Shown: one piece after another, positions 18,260 to 27,096 of the stretch
Layout: every line of letters starts with the position of its first letter
Numbering within the stretch: position 1 is the first letter of the stretch
Assembly (NCBI GenBank): GCA_902593075.1
Contig: CACJHA010000015.1
Location: forward strand, 1-33,869
Origin: an uncultured Bacteroidota bacterium
GTDB taxonomy: Bacteria; Bacteroidota; Bacteroidia; Flavobacteriales; Flavobacteriaceae
Direction: 5' to 3'
Length of the DNA stretch: 33,869 bases
Translations under genes and position numbers: made by a program
Notes under the pieces: generated by a model
Told to the model about the DNA's origin: nothing
What the model saw: only the letters and a program-made list of their open reading frames with translations
The model's database searches: none

Positions 18260-20368
18260 ATGGATAGATATATTTTGCTCCCATTGATTTCCTTTTTATT
18301 ACTCACTTCGTGTAAAAACAATAATTTAACATACCCTAAGACGGATATAATTCCCGTAACTGAAAATTACTATGGAGAAGAAATTTCAGATAATTATAGA
18401 TGGCTAGAAGATGATATGAGTGATAAAACAAAAGATTGGGTTGAAAGACAAAACAACACCACCTTCACATATCTTAATCAAATAAAATTTAGGGAAGATT
18501 TAAAGCAAAGATTTGAGAAAATATGGAACTACGAGAAACTATCTTCTCCTTTTTTCGAAGGTGATTATATTTACTATTATAGAAATAACGGCCTTCAAAA
18601 TCAATATGTTTTATACAGGAAAAAAGATGGCGCTGAGGAGGTTTTCTTAGACCCAAATAAATTTTCCGATGATGGAACAATTTCTCTATCTGGACTTAGT
18701 TTTTCTAAAGACGGAAACATAGTTTGTTATTCAATAAGTGATGGGGGTAGTGATTGGAGAAAGATGATTGTAATGGATGCTGAGTCGAAAAAAATTATTG
18801 AAGACACCCTAGTAGATATAAAATTCAGTGGCATTAGTTGGAAAGGAAATGAAGGTTTCTTTTATTCAAGCTATGATAGACCAAAAAAGAGTGAGTTAAG
18901 TGACAAAACCGATCAACACAAACTTTATTATCACAAATTGGGAACAAAACAAAAAGATGATAAAATTATTTTTGGTGAAAATAAAAATGAGAAACACCGA
19001 TATGTGGGTGCCTCTGTTACAGAGGACGGCAAATATTTAATAATTGAGGCTTCAAAATTTACCAAGGGAAATATAAGTTTTTTAAAATCATTAGGAAGTA
19101 ATGACTCACCATTGATACCAATTGATGAGGACTATAGTACGGATAGCTATCTTGTTCACAGTGAAAAAGATCGATTGTTTTTTGTTACAAATAAGAATGC
19201 TCCTAATAATAAAGTTGTGTCAACAAAAGTTAAAAGTCCCAACGAGAAATTTTGGAAAGATTTTATTCCAGAAGGAGAGAGTGTACTAATTATATCCTAC
19301 TCAGCAGGTTATTTTTTTGCTAAATATATTGTTGATGTAAAATCCAAAATCATAAAGTTTGATTTGGATGGGGAAAACTTGGGTGAAATTAAACTTCCAA
19401 GCATAGGGACTGCTAGAGGATTTAGCGGTAAAAAAGATGACAAAGAGGTCTACTTTACATTCACTAACTATAATTCTCCAAGCATAATTTATTCACTTAA
19501 TCCTAAAAATAATAATACTCAAATCTATTGGAAGCCAGATATAAATTTTGATCCAGAAAAATATATTTCAAAACAAGTTTTTTATGCTTCAAAGGATGGA
19601 ACAAAAATACCTATGACAATAACTCACAAAAAGGGCATTGAGTATAACGGAAACAACCCTACCATTCTTTATGCGTATGGGGGATTCAATATTAGTATAT
19701 TACCATCATTTAGTATTTCTAATGCCATATGGATGGAATTAGGTGGAATTTATGCTGTCCCAAACCTTAGAGGTGGTGGAGAATATGGTAAAAATTGGCA
19801 TCTCCAAGGTGTAAAAATGAATAAACAAAATGTGTTTGATGATTTTATTGCAGCTGCAGAATATTTAATTTCTAAAAAAATCACAACTTCAGATTATTTA
19901 GCAATTCGTGGTGGTTCAAATGGTGGTTTGCTAGTTGGCGCTACCATAACTCAGCGCCCTGAATTAATGAAGGTGGCTATCCCAGCTGTAGGAGTTTTAG
20001 ATATGTTGAGATATCATAAATTTACCGCTGGTGCGGGATGGGCCTATGATTACGGAACATCTGAAGAGTCGGAGGAAATGTATAAGTATTTAAAAAGATA
20101 TTCACCCGTTCACAATGTGAAAGAAAACACCAATTACCCTGCAACGTTGGTTACTACTGCTGACCACGATGACAGAGTTGTACCTGCTCATTCATACAAG
20201 TTTATATCTGAACTCCAAAAAAAGCATATTGGTAATTCCCCTGTTTTAATTAGGATTGAAAATAGGGCTGGACATGGAGCAGGAACACCTGTTAGCAAGC
20301 GGATAGATCAGTATGCTGATATTTTTGGATTTATTTTATACAATATGGGATACCAAACTCTTCCTTAG
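18260..20368 (+). CDS. Prolyl oligopeptidase family serine peptidase (S9A), predicted lipoprotein
   Basis: Lipobox LLLTSC; YPKTDIIPVTENYYGEEISDNYRWLEDD; PNLRGGGEYGKNWH; nucleophile GGSNGG; TTADHDDRVVPAHSYKF; AGHGAGTP. Confidence 0.96.
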   Translation: MDRYILLPLISFLLLTSCKNNNLTYPKTDIIPVTENYYGEEISDNYRWLEDDMSDKTKDWVERQNNTTFTYLNQIKFREDLKQRFEKIWNYEKLSSPFFEGDYIYYYRNNGLQNQYVLYRKKDGAEEVFLDPNKFSDDGTISLSGLSFSKDGNIVCYSISDGGSDWRKMIVMDAESKKIIEDTLVDIKFSGISWKGNEGFFYSSYDRPKKSELSDKTDQHKLYYHKLGTKQKDDKIIFGENKNEKHRYVGASVTEDGKYLIIEASKFTKGNISFLKSLGSNDSPLIPIDEDYSTDSYLVHSEKDRLFFVTNKNAPNNKVVSTKVKSPNEKFWKDFIPEGESVLIISYSAGYFFAKYIVDVKSKIIKFDLDGENLGEIKLPSIGTARGFSGKKDDKEVYFTFTNYNSPSIIYSLNPKNNNTQIYWKPDINFDPEKYISKQVFYASKDGTKIPMTITHKKGIEYNGNNPTILYAYGGFNISILPSFSISNAIWMELGGIYAVPNLRGGGEYGKNWHLQGVKMNKQNVFDDFIAAAEYLISKKITTSDYLAIRGGSNGGLLVGATITQRPELMKVAIPAVGVLDMLRYHKFTAGAGWAYDYGTSEESEEMYKYLKRYSPVHNVKENTNYPATLVTTADHDDRVVPAHSYKFISELQKKHIGNSPVLIRIENRAGHGAGTPVSKRIDQYADIFGFILYNMGYQTLP

Positions 20369-20375
20369 TTTTTAT

Positions 20376-21233
20376 ATGAATCATATAGAAACTGCTAAAA
20401 AATTAATTAGAGAAGAATTAAATTCCAACATAAAAAAATTAAATCAACTAGGAGGAGGTAGTATAAATTCTGTCTTCTTATGTGAACTTGAAAACTCCAA
20501 GGTCGTTCTTAAAGTTAATAATTCGCTAAAATTCCCAGGAATGTTTGAGAATGAGAAAAGAGGATTATTACAATTAAATAAGTCTGGAGTTAAAACACCA
20601 AAGGTAATTTTCCTACGAGTAAAAGATAACCTAGCCTTTTTAGCTTTAGAATATATTCCAAATGGGAACTGTGGAAATTGGGAACTCTTTGGAGAAAAAT
20701 TAGCTATTCTTCACTCAAATAAAAATGAATTTTTCGGTCTTGATTATGACAATTATATTGGTTCATTGGAACAAATAAATAAGAATGAAGATGATTGGAA
20801 AGATTTCTATTCAAATCAAAGAATTCTTCATCTTACAAAATTAGCATTTAATAGAGAATTGCTAAGTAAAACCGATTTAAAACAATTAGAAGAACTATGC
20901 TTAAAATTGGATACGTATATACCTTTTACAGAACCATCATTGATCCATGGAGATCTATGGTCAGGGAATTTGATTTTTAACAGTGAAGGGGAGCCTGTCT
21001 TTATTGATCCTGCTATTTATTATGGGCATCCAGAAATGGATTGGGCTATGCTTTCTTTATTTGGGAGTTATCCAGAGGTGGCGATGAAAAGTTACTGTAA
21101 TATTATTCCTATAGAAAGTAATTATTTTGAAAGAGAAAAAATATATCAATTATACCCTCTTTTAGTTCATCTTATTTTATTTGGTAAAAGTTACTACAGA
21201 AATATTTCTGAGATCTTAAATTTTTACAGTTGA
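20376..21233 (+). CDS. Fructosamine/ketosamine-3-kinase family protein
   Basis: Start corrected from track (20313) to ATG 20376 (MNHIETAKKLIREEL), avoiding overlap with the upstream gene. LGGGSINSVFLCEL; LIHGDLWSGNLIF; PVFIDPAIYYGHPEMDWAMLSLFG. Confidence 0.93.
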   Translation: MNHIETAKKLIREELNSNIKKLNQLGGGSINSVFLCELENSKVVLKVNNSLKFPGMFENEKRGLLQLNKSGVKTPKVIFLRVKDNLAFLALEYIPNGNCGNWELFGEKLAILHSNKNEFFGLDYDNYIGSLEQINKNEDDWKDFYSNQRILHLTKLAFNRELLSKTDLKQLEELCLKLDTYIPFTEPSLIHGDLWSGNLIFNSEGEPVFIDPAIYYGHPEMDWAMLSLFGSYPEVAMKSYCNIIPIESNYFEREKIYQLYPLLVHLILFGKSYYRNISEILNFYS

Positions 21234-21295
21234 TTTAATATTTTAATTAGAATAGTCAGAAATTTAAAAGTTATATTTATAATAACATATTTAGA

Positions 21296-21502
21296 ATGGC
21301 CAAACAGATAATTTTAATTGGATTTTTTTTGGTTATTGTGGGGGGTGTTTTTTTAATCATTGAAAAAAATGGGGTCAATTACAATAATCCGTTAGATTTT
21401 AAATTTGAAAAAGGGAATACAAAATTTTATTTCCCGCTAGGATCATCAATTTTAATAAGTGTTGTTCTCTCTTTAATTTTTTATTTTTTTAGAAAAATTT
21501 AA
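21296..21502 (+). CDS. DUF2905-like small two-TM membrane protein
   Basis: MAKQIILIGFFLVIVGGVFLIIEKNG...FKFEKGNTKFYFPLGSSILISVVLSLIFYFF matches the DUF2905 pattern (TM - KGN..FYFPL.(T/S)SI..S - TM). Confidence 0.8.
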   Translation: MAKQIILIGFFLVIVGGVFLIIEKNGVNYNNPLDFKFEKGNTKFYFPLGSSILISVVLSLIFYFFRKI

Positions 21503-21648
21503 TGAAATATTTTGTTAGAAATTTTGGGCTTTTTATTATTGGGTTGGGCATTACTTTAAGCGTTTTTGAATTTTTATTAGAAAACAGCGGGGTTGTTTTA
21601 ATTTTTGGAATAATTATATTTGCTGCTTCCTACTTTATTAAAAATTGA
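21502..21648 (+). CDS. 48-aa two-TM small membrane protein (absent from supplied ORF track)
   Basis: ATG at 21502 overlaps the preceding TAA (TAATG). Translates to MKYFVRNFGLFIIGLGITLSVFEFLLENSGVVLIFGIIIFAASYFIKN*. Confidence 0.65.
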   Translation: MKYFVRNFGLFIIGLGITLSVFEFLLENSGVVLIFGIIIFAASYFIKN

Positions 21649-21651
21649 ATA

Positions 21652-21909
21652 GTGTTTTCTAAAAAGGTTATTCTTATAATTTTATTTATTTGGAGTTTAC
21701 CAAGTTTTTACTTTCGAAGTAAATTCAGAAAAATCGTTTATCAAACAGATGACTGGAAAATTAACATCAAGCCTCTTTTTATAAAAGAGTTAAAAGGATT
21801 GTTTTTTAAACTATATCCTAATGATGAAGTATATTTAAAAGTTAGAAGGAATTACATCATCTATTTAGTTATTTATTTTGGGTTATTTATTTTCTATTTA
21901 AAATCATAA
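21652..21909 (+). CDS. Small membrane protein of unknown function, TM at both ends
   Basis: GTG start 3 nt after previous stop; MFSKKVILIILFIWSLPSFYFRSKF...RRNYIIYLVIYFGLFIFYLKS. Confidence 0.6.
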   Translation: MFSKKVILIILFIWSLPSFYFRSKFRKIVYQTDDWKINIKPLFIKELKGLFFKLYPNDEVYLKVRRNYIIYLVIYFGLFIFYLKS

Positions 21910-21925
21910 CTTTAAAAAAAATGTT

Positions 21926-23179
21926 ATGAATAAAAGAGAATTTATTCAAAAATTTGGTTTTCTAGGTTTAGCAACATATACTCTACCAGATGATATTATT
22001 TACAGTAAGAATAAATTCGATTTACCTGCTTATAAGACAGAATATGATTTGTGGGAAATCGTTAGAAGTCATTACTCCCTAAAACCAGATTATATAAATT
22101 TAGAAAACGGATACTATAATATCATTCCCAATCCAACTCTCTATAAATACATTGAACATGTTAAAACTATAAATTTTGAAGGTTCCTATTATATGAGAAA
22201 TAGTCTTGAAGATGATAATCTAAAACTTAGAAAAAGGATTTCAGATTGGTTGTCGTGTGATAAAGAAAATGTTATAATTACTAGAAATACAACTGAGTCA
22301 TTGGATTTAATAATAGGAGGTTATCCCTGGGAAAAAGGAGACGAGGCAATTTATGCAAAGCAGGACTATGGTTCAATGAAATTGATGTTTGAACAGGTTT
22401 CTAAAAAATATAACATCAAGACCAAAGTGATTTCAATCCCTAATCATCCATCATCAGATGAGGAAATTGTTCATCTATATGAAAGCCAAATTTCAAAAAA
22501 AACTAAATTAATCATGGTCTGTCATATGATCAACATAACTGGCCAAGTACTTCCTATAAAAAAAATTTGTGAGATGGCTCACAGCTATGGTGTTGAGGTA
22601 ATGGTAGATGGTGCTCACTGTATTGGGCATTTTGATTTTTCTATTGAAGATCTGAATTGTGATTATTATGGTTCAAGTCTGCATAAGTGGTTGTCCGCTC
22701 CACTAGGCGCAGGATTACTTTATATTAAAGAAAAACATATTTCAAAAATTTGGCCTTTGCTTGCCGGGCATTCAAGTGATTTCAATGGGATAAAAAGATT
22801 AAATCATTTGGGAACCAATCCTGTTCACATACATTTAGCAATAAACAATGCTCTTGATTACATCGATTGGATAGGAATCAAAAGAAAAGAAAAAAGACTC
22901 AAAGAACTACAAAACCATTGGCTTCAAAATTTGAAAAATGTTTCAAATGTTGAAATAAATACTCCCTTATCATTTTCAAAAAGCTTTGGTATTGGCAACA
23001 TAGGAATTAAAGATATGTCTCCCAAAATTATGGCTGAACAACTTTTAAAAAAGTTTAACATCTTTACTGTTGCTATCGACTATGCAAACGTAAAAGGCTG
23101 TAGGATTACTCCAAACATTTATAATTCGATCGATGAGATTGAAATTTTTATTGACGCCGTAAGAAAATTAGCTTCTTGA
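21926..23179 (+). CDS. Class V aminotransferase-fold PLP enzyme (isopenicillin-N epimerase-like) with Tat-like N-terminus
   Basis: EGSYYMRNSLEDDNLKLRKRISDWL; VIITRNTTESLDLIIGG; VMVDGAHCIGHFDF; PLP-lysine motif SSLHKWLSAPLGAGLLYI; N-terminus MNKREFIQKFGFLGLA. Confidence 0.92.
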   Translation: MNKREFIQKFGFLGLATYTLPDDIIYSKNKFDLPAYKTEYDLWEIVRSHYSLKPDYINLENGYYNIIPNPTLYKYIEHVKTINFEGSYYMRNSLEDDNLKLRKRISDWLSCDKENVIITRNTTESLDLIIGGYPWEKGDEAIYAKQDYGSMKLMFEQVSKKYNIKTKVISIPNHPSSDEEIVHLYESQISKKTKLIMVCHMINITGQVLPIKKICEMAHSYGVEVMVDGAHCIGHFDFSIEDLNCDYYGSSLHKWLSAPLGAGLLYIKEKHISKIWPLLAGHSSDFNGIKRLNHLGTNPVHIHLAINNALDYIDWIGIKRKEKRLKELQNHWLQNLKNVSNVEINTPLSFSKSFGIGNIGIKDMSPKIMAEQLLKKFNIFTVAIDYANVKGCRITPNIYNSIDEIEIFIDAVRKLAS

Positions 23180-23871
23180 AATTTGTATTTAATTCATATA
23201 GGATCACAATAAATTTTATTTATTTAGTTGTGCTTTTATTTACAAATTTTTCAACTGCTCAAGATGGCGAGCTTTTGATTCAACAGTACCAAAAAAATTC
23301 TATTGATCTTGAGTTTTACAGGAAATTAAATTTTGAATTTTTTATAGAGCCTAATTTGACCAATACGGTTGATAGAGAAACGAAAGGAAAATTAAATTTT
23401 AATTTTGGCTCCAATATACACTATCGTTTTACAAGAAGCTTTGGCTTTTCAACTGGTATTTATATAAATAAAATTAGTTATCAAAATAATTTAGAGACAA
23501 ATAAAAGTATTGACAACTTAAAATTTATTGCCATTCCATTTTTTATTAAACTTTACCCATTAAAAAAAATTAATTTCTTCCTTGGGGGGACATATAACCT
23601 TTATCAAAATGGTTTTAATCAAATAGAGAAAGATGCAGAAAAAGTTGAAATCCTGGATGGAGTTTTTGTTAACTCTTTGGGTGTTTTTACGGGAATAGAA
23701 TACATAATTAAAAAAAGAATATCATTTTCAATTAGTTATAAAATTCAAAAGAGAAACTACAGAAATTATCAGTCAGAGACTCAAAACTTTAATGGGTTTT
23801 ATCTAGGTTTAAATTTTAAAATTTTAAATCCAGAAAAAGCCAAAAACAGATTTAATGGAATTAGCAATTGA
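23176..23871 (+). CDS. Outer-membrane beta-barrel (PorT-like) protein
   Basis: TTG start overlapping preceding stop; signal peptide ending FSTAQ; alternating beta-strand pattern (NFGSNIHYRFTRSFGFSTGIYINKISY; FFLGGTYNLYQNGF; FYLGLNFKILN). Confidence 0.65.
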   Translation: MKFVFNSYRITINFIYLVVLLFTNFSTAQDGELLIQQYQKNSIDLEFYRKLNFEFFIEPNLTNTVDRETKGKLNFNFGSNIHYRFTRSFGFSTGIYINKISYQNNLETNKSIDNLKFIAIPFFIKLYPLKKINFFLGGTYNLYQNGFNQIEKDAEKVEILDGVFVNSLGVFTGIEYIIKKRISFSISYKIQKRNYRNYQSETQNFNGFYLGLNFKILNPEKAKNRFNGISN

Positions 23872-23888
23872 TTCGATTTAAACGATTA

Positions 23889-24818
23889 TTAAAAAAAGTA
23901 AGATACAGATATTTTATTGTAGTGGTGTTGCTCTTTTGGTTGTAAAAAATTATCTGGTGTACGATTTTTGTAAATATAAATGAACTTCCAATTTTTAAAC
24001 TTGTAACTAAATCCCAAATCAAATATTAGCCTTAAAGTTTTTGATTTAGCAGTAAACAATGCCTCTTCTTTTTGTAATCCTTTTCCTGAAAGCATAAAAT
24101 CATGAAAAACAAATGAAGGATTAAGTCCAAAATATATTCCTAATCTGTCAGAATTTACATATAAGGGATTTGAAATTTTATCATTTACGTTTATCCCATA
24201 ATTTAAACCAAAATTAGTTTCAATAGCCATTCTTTGACTACCCAAAATAGCTTTGAATTTTCTATACACAAATATTTTTGGAGTTATTTCGGTTTGAAAA
24301 TAATAGGAAGTAAATATATTTAAATGTAAGGCCTTAGGAATCTGTCCTTCCCAACTGGGTATGTCTGCATTTATAATTTTTTCATGATAAAAGTTTTGCA
24401 TTCTGTCAGCGAATGACCACTCCCCAGTCAAGCCAAATTGAAATCCATATTCGAAAAAACTATTATTTTTTTTCTCTATTTGTAAAACATATTTCAAGAA
24501 TGTCCACCCTCCAAAAGGATAATCATAATTTTTAAAATCTTTAGAATCGGTATCTGATGGAGTATATATTTCTTGACCTAACTCCCAAATTTTAAATTTT
24601 TTTATTGAGTCTTTTTCAACTACTTTACCTATTTCAATAAATATACCGCTAGAGTAATATTCATCTGTGAGGAAGTATAAATCGTTCTCAACATCTAGAT
24701 TTAAATAACTTGATTGAGCAACCGTTAAATTACTTATTAGAAAAATGCATATGCATTTTAAAGAATTAATTATTGACCTTTTAAAAACCAAGATCTTCAA
24801 GATCTTCATCAGTTCCAA
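23889..24818 (-). CDS. LpxR-family (DUF2219) lipid A deacylase-like outer-membrane protein
   Basis: Signal peptide ending TVAQS; LDVENDLYFLTDEYYSSGIFIEIG; GLTGEWSFADRMQNFYHEKIINADIPSWEGQIPKAL aligns by eye with LpxR Asn-Asp and His motifs. Start uncertain: a shorter start would reduce overlap with the upstream gene. Confidence 0.85.
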   Translation of the reverse strand: MELMKILKILVFKRSIINSLKCICIFLISNLTVAQSSYLNLDVENDLYFLTDEYYSSGIFIEIGKVVEKDSIKKFKIWELGQEIYTPSDTDSKDFKNYDYPFGGWTFLKYVLQIEKKNNSFFEYGFQFGLTGEWSFADRMQNFYHEKIINADIPSWEGQIPKALHLNIFTSYYFQTEITPKIFVYRKFKAILGSQRMAIETNFGLNYGINVNDKISNPLYVNSDRLGIYFGLNPSFVFHDFMLSGKGLQKEEALFTAKSKTLRLIFDLGFSYKFKNWKFIYIYKNRTPDNFLQPKEQHHYNKISVSYFF

Positions 24819-27096
24819 TTAATTTGAACTTATTTGAATCAAATTTATCACAATCTATTGGTATGTTAACTTTCTCAGGTGCTTCAAAATCATCTTGAGA
24901 GATACCCAGATTTTCATTTTCATAAACATCTCTCATGTATAAGGCCCATATTGGGAGAGCCATAGATGCTCCTTGACCAAAAGCAATATCTTCAAAGTGA
25001 ATTGACCTATCTTCGCCCCCTACCCAAACTCCAGTAACTAGGTTAGGTACAATCCCCATAAACCATCCATCTGATTGGTTTTGAGTTGTACCTGTTTTAC
25101 CGGCTATAGGATTTGTGAATTGGTAGGGATAACCCGTTACAATTGTTTTGTATACATAATTGTTTTCCTCAGCCCCACTGTGTCTTAATCTCTGACCCGA
25201 ACCACTTTCTGTAACCCCCTTCATTAAACTCAGGGTTACATAGGCGGTTTCTTCACTTAACACATCTTTTGTCTCGGGGACTACTTCGTAAACGGCCGTG
25301 CCATTTTTATCCTCAATACTTGTAACCATTATAGGTTCGACATAAATTCCTTTATTTACAAATGTTCCATATGCTCCAACCATCTCAAATAAGCTTATAT
25401 CTGGGGAACCTAAAGCGATAGATGGAACCTTAGGCAAGTATGATTTTATTCCCATTTTTCTAGCTAAACCTACAACAGGCTGGGGGCCTACTTTGTCCAT
25501 TAATCTTGCACTAATAGTATTAACTGAATTGGCCAAAGCGTTTTTCAATGTTCTCATTTTCCCATATTTGTCTCCAGAGTTCTTTGGACACCAAGCTTCT
25601 ACGTTACCATGTTTAAAGGGCTCAATACAAAATAGCGCATCAGGAAGAATTTCACATGGAGATAATCGCAATTGGTCAATCGCTGTAGCATACAAAAAGG
25701 GTTTAAAAGTCGACCCAATTTGTCTTCTCCCTTGCTTAACCTGGTCATATTGAAAATGTTTGTAGTTAAAACCTCCAACCCATACTTTTACATGACCAGT
25801 TGATGGCTCCATTGACATCATTGAAGCTCTTAAAAAATGTTTATAATATCTAATAGAATCTAAAGGAGACATTATCGTATCTCTTTCTCCTTTCCAATCA
25901 AATACAGTCATAGGAGTTGGTATTTTAAATGACTCATTTATTTCCTGTTCTGATTTTCCATTTAATTTCATCATCCTCCATCTTTCCGATCTTTTTACTG
26001 ATAGATTAAGCAAAGTGTCAATTTGACCCTCCCTTAAGTCTAGGAAAGGGGCAGTGGGATTTAGCTCATTAGTATTTTGTTTGAAAAATTCTTTTTGCAA
26101 GTTACTCATATGAGTATTAACAGCCATTTCAGCAATTTCTTGAAGTCTAGAATCTATTGTTGTATAAATTTTAAGCCCATCCCTATAAATATCATATTGC
26201 TCGCCATCTTGCTTTGGATTTTCTTTTACCCATTTCTGCATAAAATTTTGAATGTAAGCCCTAAAATATGTAGCAAGTCCCTCTCTATGGGAGTCAGGTG
26301 TAAATTTGATTACTAATGGTAATTGTCTTAAAGAATCCAACTCATTTTTTGATATATGTTCATTTCTATACATTTGATTAAAAACAATATTTCTTCTATC
26401 AGTGGTTAATTTAGGTCTTCTCCTAGGATTGTAAAGTGAAGAGTTTTTAAGCATTCCAACGAGTGTTGCAGATTCTTCTAAAGACAAATCCAATGGTTTT
26501 TTGTTGAAATAAATCTTTGCTGCTGACTCAATTCCGTCAGCTTGATATCCGAAATCGTAAATATTCAAATACATTGCAATTATTTCATTCTTTGTAAATC
26601 TTCTTTCCAGTTTTACCGCAAGGACCCATTCTTTAACTTTTTGTATGATGGCTTGAATTTTATTTCTTGAACGAATACCTACAAATAATTGACGAGCTAA
26701 CTGCTGAGTGATTGTGCTAGCACCCCCTTTTTTTCCTAAATAAAAAATTGCTCTTAAAGTTCCTTTGAAATCAATTCCTGAGTGACTATAAAATCTTTCA
26801 TCTTCAGTGGCAATTAAAGCATCAATAATATTTTTAGGTAGTTGAGAAAAATTAATAGGAGTCCTGTTGTCATTCAAATAAAATTTACCCAAAACAATAC
26901 CATCTGATGAATAAATTGCTGTTGCTAAATTAGTTTTGGGATTTTCTAATTGTTCAATTGATGGCATTTCTCCGAGTTTTCCTGTTGAAGCCGCTATGAA
27001 GACAATTACTAAAAATGATATTGGGATTAAATATAAAATCCACAACAAAGCAACATATACATTATATTTTCTATTCTTTTTTAACTTCTTATTCAT
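24781..27096 (-). CDS. mrcA: Penicillin-binding protein 1A (GT51 transglycosylase / transpeptidase)
   Basis: GT51 IDALIATEDERFYSHSGIDFKGTLRA, GGASTITQQLARQLF; transpeptidase RQIGSTFKPFLYA and AGKTGTTQNQSDGWFMG. Start corrected to MNKKLKK at 27096 (track start 27168). Confidence 0.97.
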   Translation of the reverse strand: MNKKLKKNRKYNVYVALLWILYLIPISFLVIVFIAASTGKLGEMPSIEQLENPKTNLATAIYSSDGIVLGKFYLNDNRTPINFSQLPKNIIDALIATEDERFYSHSGIDFKGTLRAIFYLGKKGGASTITQQLARQLFVGIRSRNKIQAIIQKVKEWVLAVKLERRFTKNEIIAMYLNIYDFGYQADGIESAAKIYFNKKPLDLSLEESATLVGMLKNSSLYNPRRRPKLTTDRRNIVFNQMYRNEHISKNELDSLRQLPLVIKFTPDSHREGLATYFRAYIQNFMQKWVKENPKQDGEQYDIYRDGLKIYTTIDSRLQEIAEMAVNTHMSNLQKEFFKQNTNELNPTAPFLDLREGQIDTLLNLSVKRSERWRMMKLNGKSEQEINESFKIPTPMTVFDWKGERDTIMSPLDSIRYYKHFLRASMMSMEPSTGHVKVWVGGFNYKHFQYDQVKQGRRQIGSTFKPFLYATAIDQLRLSPCEILPDALFCIEPFKHGNVEAWCPKNSGDKYGKMRTLKNALANSVNTISARLMDKVGPQPVVGLARKMGIKSYLPKVPSIALGSPDISLFEMVGAYGTFVNKGIYVEPIMVTSIEDKNGTAVYEVVPETKDVLSEETAYVTLSLMKGVTESGSGQRLRHSGAEENNYVYKTIVTGYPYQFTNPIAGKTGTTQNQSDGWFMGIVPNLVTGVWVGGEDRSIHFEDIAFGQGASMALPIWALYMRDVYENENLGISQDDFEAPEKVNIPIDCDKFDSNKFKLIGTDEDLEDLGF

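Noticed and set aside
18489-18680. Minus-strand 63-aa ORF inside the prolyl oligopeptidase gene
   Set aside because: Antisense shadow ORF with no family signal.
25493-26316. Plus-strand ORFs at 25493-25753 and 26077-26316
   Set aside because: Antisense to PBP1A motifs.
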